Of a DNA stretch of 19,059 nt, positions 15,260 to 19,059 are shown one piece after another; the stretch's first letter is position 1, and each line of letters opens with the position of its first letter. Source of the DNA: Dehalococcoidales bacterium (lineage in GTDB: Bacteria > Chloroflexota > Dehalococcoidia > Dehalococcoidales > UBA3254); contig JAFGOB010000048.1 of NCBI GenBank assembly GCA_016926695.1, forward strand, positions 1-19,059, given 5' to 3'. A program made the position numbers and the translations under genes. The notes under the pieces are model-generated. The model was not told where the DNA came from. It saw nothing but the letters and a program-made list of their open reading frames with translations, and searched no databases.

Positions 15260-16162
15260 TTAGAGATGTATCTGCTTGCCGGTCCGCACCTTTACCCCGG
15301 ACAGGTTCTCGATATATTCAAAAACCGAATATATATCCTTATCACCCAGTCCGCTGGCTTTGGCCGCCAGGAAAACCTGGTCCACGGCTGCCGCCACTGA
15401 CAAAGGCACTCCATACTCCCGGCCCAGTTGTACCGCCAGTCCCATATCCTTGCTGGCCAGGCTCAACCTGAATCCCGGTTCGAACTTACCCTTGAAAACA
15501 TGTTCTGGATATCGCGCCAGGTCCCAGTTGTTGGCGGTGCCAGTGGTTGAGACCTCCCATAACACCTGCGGGTCGATACCCGCCTTGACGCCCAGCACAA
15601 AAGCCTCGGCCATGATGGAATTTGCGGTAATCGAGATAATATTATTGACCAGCTTGGCAATATTCCCGCAGCCCACCTCACCGGCATGATATATTATGGT
15701 CCCCATAGCTTCAAAGACCTTGTGGATTTTATCCAGGGCGCTTTTGTCCCCTCCGGCTATGATTGCCAGAGTGCCGTTTTCAGCTCCACCCGTTCCCCCG
15801 GTTACCGGTGCATCGAGAACCTTTACCCCCTTGGCCAGGGCATCCCTGGCCACCTGTCGGACTATGGCAGGTGAGTTGGTGGTCATATCCACGTAGATAT
15901 CTCCCTCTTTCCATCCCTGCATAAGTCCGTTCGTACCATAAACAACCTCCTGCATCTCTTTGGGAGAAGGCAGAGAAGTGATTATCAATTCGCATTGTCC
16001 GGCCATATCTCCGGGAGTATCCGCCCACTTCGCTCCCTTTTTCAGAATACCGTCCGCGGCTTCTTTCCTGATATCATTGACGGTAAGGTTATAACCGGCT
16101 TCCAGTATATGCCCGGCCATGTGCCCTCCCATACGTCCGAGACCGATAAAACCAACTTTCAT
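15260..16162 (-). CDS. 3-hydroxyisobutyrate dehydrogenase-family NAD(P)-dependent oxidoreductase
   Basis: A 300-residue beta-hydroxyacid dehydrogenase, the normal family length. The dinucleotide motif is GFIGLGRMG (G7, G9, G12). The substrate-binding signature is DAPVTGGTGGAENGTL (117-132), and the catalytic lysine is K170 in GCGNIAKLVNN with N174. Members oxidise 3-hydroxyisobutyrate, tartronate semialdehyde, 2-(hydroxymethyl)glutarate or related 3-hydroxyacids, or reduce the aldehyde, in the cytosol. Substrate within the family is not decided by these motifs; garR/mmsB-type roles are equally open. AGGAGG lies 6 bases before the ATG. A single-gene unit on the minus strand, convergent with the cupin pair. 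Confidence 0.9.
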   Translation of the reverse strand: MKVGFIGLGRMGGHMAGHILEAGYNLTVNDIRKEAADGILKKGAKWADTPGDMAGQCELIITSLPSPKEMQEVVYGTNGLMQGWKEGDIYVDMTTNSPAIVRQVARDALAKGVKVLDAPVTGGTGGAENGTLAIIAGGDKSALDKIHKVFEAMGTIIYHAGEVGCGNIAKLVNNIISITANSIMAEAFVLGVKAGIDPQVLWEVSTTGTANNWDLARYPEHVFKGKFEPGFRLSLASKDMGLAVQLGREYGVPLSVAAAVDQVFLAAKASGLGDKDIYSVFEYIENLSGVKVRTGKQIHL

Positions 16163-16448
16163 TCTTAACCTCCTGAAATCAATTTTCTGATGTTAGTACA
16201 AAAGGGTGGGATGGTTTTATATTTTAATACCTTTTTGCATTATGGTCATTTTCTTTTTTCGCCGGCGGTTTTTTTAAGCGGTACGCTGCTCATCGATATT
16301 CCCGTGCTGACTCCGACATCTTCATGGAAACCGGCGGCTGACATTTCCCGGCGTTACCCGGAGTTATTTGATTATATTCCCCCTGTACTGGCTATATCAA
16401 TGCCTTGTACCATGCCTGTACCACACTGTAACTTGGAAACTTAAAGAA
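16163..16448. other. Gap between divergent dehydrogenase and Yip1 genes
   Basis: AT-rich next to the dehydrogenase start. A short palindrome CGCCGGCG (16260-16267) is flanked by T-runs but has no loop. An 84-residue plus-strand frame (16190-16444) has no ribosome site or recognisable domain. Confidence 0.5.
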
Positions 16449-16478
16449 TTGACAAGCAGTCTCAATTATGGCTAGACT
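16449..16478 (+). promoter_or_regulatory. Promoter of the Yip1-like gene
   Basis: TTGACA (16449-16454), 18-base spacer, TAGACT (16473-16478), about 43 bases before the ATG at 16521. Confidence 0.5.
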
Positions 16479-16520
16479 TTAAGGTCAAATACACTCGTTG
16501 TATATTATAGGAGGACTTTA

Positions 16521-17081
16521 ATGGCGACAAACTCCATTTTTAGTCGTATGCTGAGAGCGGCCAAGCTCGATATCAACCTTTACGAAGAAGTAGAAGCCGA
16601 TACCTCTGCAAACAGGCAGGCTTTTCTCGCGGTAGTTCTGGTAAGCCTGGCTACCGGCATAGGATCAGGTTTTGCCGGATTGGGTATCAAGGGTGGCATC
16701 TGGTTTCTTTGGGGACTGCTGGTCGGTCTCGCTGCCTCAATAATCGGCTGGCTGGCCTGGTCTTTTACCGCCTATATTATCGGGACCAAAATATTTAAAG
16801 GGCCTGAAACGTCGGCTACCTGGGGTGAATTGCTGCGCACTATCGGTTTCTCCAACTCTCCGGGAATTTTGAGAATATTCTCCTTTATTCCCTTTATCGG
16901 AGGCATTATATCATTCGCTGCATCAATATGGGCATTAATCGCCGGCGTTATCGCGGTCAGGCAGGCCCTGGACTTTTCCACGGGAAGGGCCATCGCTACC
17001 TGTATAGTAGGCTGGATTATCTACATACTGATCGTATTCCTTTTCACCGGCCTGCTATTGGGTACGGCAGCTTTCTTCTAG
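16521..17081 (+). CDS. Yip1-domain integral membrane protein
   Basis: A 186-residue protein. A short cytosolic, charged N-terminus (MLRAAKLDINLYEEVEAD) is followed by hydrophobic spans at roughly 33-55, 58-88, 118-142 and 158-186. The stretch after span 2 (GTKIFKGPETSATWGELLRTIGFSNSPGIL) is the usual Yip1-family signature, with the polar loop and SNSPG turn. Prokaryotic Yip1-like proteins have no settled role; membrane organisation or stress functions are suggested. AGGAGG (16509-16514) lies 6 bases before the ATG. It is a single-gene unit with its own promoter. Confidence 0.85.
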   Translation: MATNSIFSRMLRAAKLDINLYEEVEADTSANRQAFLAVVLVSLATGIGSGFAGLGIKGGIWFLWGLLVGLAASIIGWLAWSFTAYIIGTKIFKGPETSATWGELLRTIGFSNSPGILRIFSFIPFIGGIISFAASIWALIAGVIAVRQALDFSTGRAIATCIVGWIIYILIVFLFTGLLLGTAAFF

Positions 17082-17525
17082 ACCGTTGAATATTCGACAT
17101 TGGAAATTGAGATTTGACTATTCCTTGTAACTTGTAACTTATTTCATTCTCCCTTTCGTAAAGCTGATCTTTACCCATATTCTGGGTTGCTGGAGACAAT
17201 GGTTTTACTTTAAGTTACTTAACTTATATTCAGTTGAAATGCGTTTTACTCTCAGCCTTGTTAAGTCAAACGGCAGGCTATTAAACAACAGCAGCCCTGT
17301 TACTGTCATACTGGAGGAGCGCAGCGACGAAGGATGACACTCACCCTGGTATGAAGCACTATATTAAATGCAGGATTCTATATTATGGATCGAGGAGTAT
17401 AATCCTGAACCTGAATGCCTCTATTCTCCCCTTGTCTCCACAGAGATGTGGGGTACGCTCAGCGTCGAGGGAGAGGGATTTTTCCTAAATCACATCATAA
17501 AATGCTTAATTTGATGAAATCCAAA
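17082..17525. other. Repeat-rich gap before the MNT/HEPN pair
   Basis: It contains CTTGTAACTTGTAACTT simple sequence (17124-17140), the isolated CCCTTTCGTAAAG (17151-17163), the 36-base repeat at 17304-17339, and a degenerate block at 17404-17485 (CCTGAACCTGAATG ... GAGGGAGAGGGATTTTTCC) that resembles a decayed copy of the elements at 2000-2069 and 13950-14058. No gene seen. Confidence 0.55.
17304..17339. repeat. 36-base element with TGTCAT/ATGACA ends
   Basis: TGTCAT (17304-17309) and ATGACA (17334-17339) bound CTGGAGGAGCGCAGCGACGA. From memory, similar GTCAT-x-CTGAGGAGCGAAGCGACGAAG blocks are common small dispersed repeats in Dehalococcoidia and other MAGs. Only one copy is in this window. 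Confidence 0.5.
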
Positions 17526-17571
17526 TTGACTTTATTACCCAATATGAGTAAGATAATACCCAATATGGGTA
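17526..17571 (+). promoter_or_regulatory. MNT/HEPN promoter with two tandem palindromic operators
   Basis: TTGACT (17526-17531), 17-base spacer, TAAGAT (17549-17554). Two 15-base palindromes overlap it: TACCCAATATGAGTA (17536-17550) in the spacer and the perfect TACCCA-ATA-TGGGTA (17557-17571) at the likely start point. They are exactly 21 bp apart, two helical turns, and the second ends 5 bases before the ATG. The gene's own wHTH domain is the likely binder, giving autorepression. Confidence 0.7.
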
Positions 17572-17576
17572 CAACC

Positions 17577-18176
17577 ATGAATGGCAATAAATTGAGCAAC
17601 GGACTTTTCGGCAAGACACGACAATCTGTCCTGGCACTTCTTTACGGACGGATAGACAGCTCGTTCTATACCAAACAAGTACTGGATGCTGTTAAAACCG
17701 GCCGCGGGACAGTACAGCGGGAACTGAAAAACCTCACGGACGCTGGAATTATCATCCGAGAAGTACAGGGCCGCCAGGTCTATTACAGGGCTAACGAGTA
17801 TTGCCCGATTTTCAATGAACTTAAAAGCATTGTCCGGAAAACATTCGGTATAGCTGATGTTATCCGGCAATCGCTGGCTGACGAAGCAAATAAAATCCGT
17901 TTGGCTTTTATTTTCGGCTCTGTTGCCCGTAGCGCTGATGATCGCAGGAGCGATATTGATGTAATGGTAGTGGGCAACATCTCTTTTGGAAAAATCGTAG
18001 ACCTTTTATCTCCGGCAGAAGATAAACTATCCCGTGAAATCAATGCAGTAGTCTATCCGGTATCTGAATTCAGGCAAAAAGTGCAACAAGACCACCATTT
18101 TGTAAAAACCGTTCTGGATGAAGATAAGATTTTTATTATAGGCGATGAGGGTGAGCTTAGACGACTGGTTAAGTGA
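17577..18176 (+). CDS. wHTH-MNT nucleotidyltransferase (antitoxin of a HEPN/MNT pair)
   Basis: A 199-residue protein. Residues 8-75 form a winged helix (LFGKTRQSVLALLY, then TVQRELKNLTDAGII, then wing GRQVYYRAN). Residues 100-165 form a minimal nucleotidyltransferase with FIFGSVARSADDRRSDIDVM (G114-S115, D126, D128). The third acidic residue is not obvious (INAVVY). In HEPN/MNT type VII systems the MNT protein inactivates the HEPN RNase by adding AMP, and here the wHTH would also repress the operon. The frame is open upstream to 17415, but that part is repeat DNA and covers the promoter and operators, so I choose ATG 17577. There is no clear ribosome site, and the transcript may be nearly leaderless. 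It overlaps the HEPN gene by 32 bases. Confidence 0.8.
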   Translation: MNGNKLSNGLFGKTRQSVLALLYGRIDSSFYTKQVLDAVKTGRGTVQRELKNLTDAGIIIREVQGRQVYYRANEYCPIFNELKSIVRKTFGIADVIRQSLADEANKIRLAFIFGSVARSADDRRSDIDVMVVGNISFGKIVDLLSPAEDKLSREINAVVYPVSEFRQKVQQDHHFVKTVLDEDKIFIIGDEGELRRLVK

Positions 18177-18597
18177 AAAGTTGATTACTCCCTGCAAGGT
18201 TTCGCCGGGTCAAATCGCCGAACTGCTGCATATCAGTGACCGTGACCTTGAGAAAGTTAAAATCAAGGAACTGGGGCCTGACTGGCGTTTAAGCATAGCC
18301 CATAATGCGGCTCTACAGGCTGCTGCGGCCGCTCTTGCTGCAGCCGGATACCGGGCCCGAAGCCAGGGCCAGCATTATATCATACTGCAATCGTTGGCCT
18401 TTACCCTTAATCTATCTCCTGCTGTTATTAAACGTTTGGACAAATTCCGCCAGAAACGCAATTTAAGCGATTATGAAAGAGCCGGAGCTGTTACAGAACA
18501 TGAATCTCAGGAAATGGTTTCACTTGCAAAAAAATTAAGAGCTGACGTTGAACAATGGCTCAGAAATTATCATCCTGAATTAACAGTGGAGCTATAA
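18145..18597 (+). CDS. HEPN-domain protein (putative toxin)
   Basis: A 150-residue all-helical protein. The features are a charged N-terminal helix, an alanine-rich helix (HNAALQAAAAALAAAGYRARSQGQHY, 53-78) and a C-terminal pair with FRQKRNLSDYE. Here R105-x4-Y110 takes the place of the RNase motif R-x4-6-H. Such HEPN proteins paired with MNT are toxins or RNases neutralised by AMPylation of a tyrosine near the motif. The usual histidine is absent, so nuclease action cannot be taken for granted. The start ATG at 18145 lies within the last 32 bases of the MNT gene, implying coupled translation. Nothing on the plus strand follows within the window. Confidence 0.75.
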   Translation: MRVSLDDWLSEKLITPCKVSPGQIAELLHISDRDLEKVKIKELGPDWRLSIAHNAALQAAAAALAAAGYRARSQGQHYIILQSLAFTLNLSPAVIKRLDKFRQKRNLSDYERAGAVTEHESQEMVSLAKKLRADVEQWLRNYHPELTVEL

Positions 18598-18982
18598 AAA
18601 TACATAAATCCTTAATCAGGAGATGCTGAATCAGACTATCCGGGTCATACATTGTCCCCTCTCCGCTGTATACTGAAAATGATTTTTGTAGTCTTGTCTC
18701 TTGTTACTTGTACCTTGTTCCTTCTTCCTTTCGTAAAGGGAAAATACAAGAGGGATTTTCCCTCTCTCCTAACCTTTATAGTTTATTCACTGGGCCCGTA
18801 TTACCCGCCTTGCCGGTGGTAGGGGCGGTGTCTCTGACCCGCCCGCCCTGTTCTCCCAAATGCCCAAGCTATCTTTCGGTAGCCCAGGCCCGGAAAAAGC
18901 AATTATAAAATCAAGGACTAAAGAGCAGGTAATTGATGTTCCTTGCAACTATGAATTCATTTTTGTCTACATCGGTCTGAGA
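18598..18982. other. Gap between HEPN gene and right-edge array
   Basis: It holds simple CTTGTTACTTGTACCTTGTTCC sequence near 18695-18721, repeat copy 2 and GC-rich sequence around 18826-18860. No gene seen; a 66-residue frame at 18708-18908 is made of repeat DNA. Confidence 0.5.
18728..18769 (+). repeat. 42-base dispersed repeat, copy 2
   Basis: 39 of 42 bases match 14017-14058 with no gap. Differences: A for G at base 15, CC for TT at bases 33-34. The change at 33-34 restores CC in the CTCTC-rich tail. Confidence 0.75.
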
Positions 18983-19059
18983 GAGCCGCAGTTCCGGTTA
19001 GTATAGAGCCAATGTTCCGGAACTGCGGGAACCATCCTTCCGGAGGTGAGAGCCACTTA
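18983..19059 (+). repeat. Four-unit GAGCCAnnnTTCCGG array at the right edge (probable IS21-family end)
   Basis: Units at 18983-18997, 19006-19020, 19029-19043 and a partial unit from 19050 (GAGCCACTTA) cut by the window edge, with a period of 21-23 bases. Consensus GAGCCA-n3-TTCCGG as at 2836-2895. I infer the left end of an IS21-like element whose istA/istB genes would follow beyond 19059. Confidence 0.6.

Noticed and set aside
16260..16267. Terminator at CGCCGGCG flanked by T-runs
   Set aside because: The palindrome has no loop and cannot form a normal hairpin.
16190..16444. 84-residue frame before the Yip1 gene
   Set aside because: No ribosome site, no recognisable domain, mixed composition; reads as a chance frame in a divergent gap.
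17415..17576. Upstream extension of the MNT gene by 54 codons
   Set aside because: It runs through repeat DNA, the promoter and both operators; the winged helix begins only after the ATG at 17577.
2836..19059. Composite transposon bounded by the two GAGCCA/TTCCGG arrays
   Set aside because: Both arrays point the same way, no transposase is seen with the left one, and the genes between look like ordinary chromosomal genes.

Overview
The window reads as a chromosomal or MAG contig from an anaerobic bacterium of medium GC content. Dehalococcoidia (Chloroflexota) is my best guess, with Desulfobacterota as an alternative. This rests on gene content: a transhydroxylase-type molybdopterin enzyme, a small 2[4Fe-4S] ferredoxin, a fumarate-reductase-like flavoprotein, thiolase and 3-hydroxyacid dehydrogenase. 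It also rests on gaps rich in small dispersed repeats. No rRNA, tRNA or taxonomic marker is present, so the assignment is soft. Promoters of sigma-70 type and strong AGGAGG ribosome sites are common.

Layout. 1-1944 is the C-terminal part of a large molybdopterin oxidoreductase cut by the left edge. 1945-5446 holds a small dimeric alpha/beta-barrel-like protein, a thiolase-fold protein and a lone HicB-like antitoxin, all on the minus strand, separated by long repeat-bearing gaps. 5447-8351 is a plus-strand operon: a creatinase/aminopeptidase-P-fold protein that has lost most metal ligands, a nitrilase-superfamily hydrolase with an intact Glu-Lys-Cys triad, and a GNAT acetyltransferase coupled by a TTGA overlap. 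8387-13829 is all minus strand: SAM methyltransferase, ferredoxin, cupin-like protein, FAD-binding oxidoreductase, metallo-beta-lactamase-fold hydrolase and a second GNAT protein. 14194-15184 is a plus-strand pair of cupin proteins related to the one at 9587-10165. A 3-hydroxyisobutyrate-dehydrogenase-like gene follows on the minus strand, then a Yip1-like membrane protein. A wHTH-nucleotidyltransferase/HEPN toxin-antitoxin pair has a striking double operator. The right edge enters an array of 22-23 bp repeats like the ends of IS21-family elements.

How the genes may work together. The redox and cupin genes (Mo enzyme, flavoprotein, ferredoxin, three cupins, dehydrogenase, thiolase) suggest catabolism of an organic acid or aromatic-type substrate. 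No pathway can be assigned from the sequence alone. The most distinctive items are the three-member cupin family in two loci, the degenerate M24 protein paired with a nitrilase homologue, the MNT/HEPN module with two 15-bp palindromes exactly 21 bp apart over its promoter, and two same-oriented IS21-like terminal arrays about 16 kb apart.
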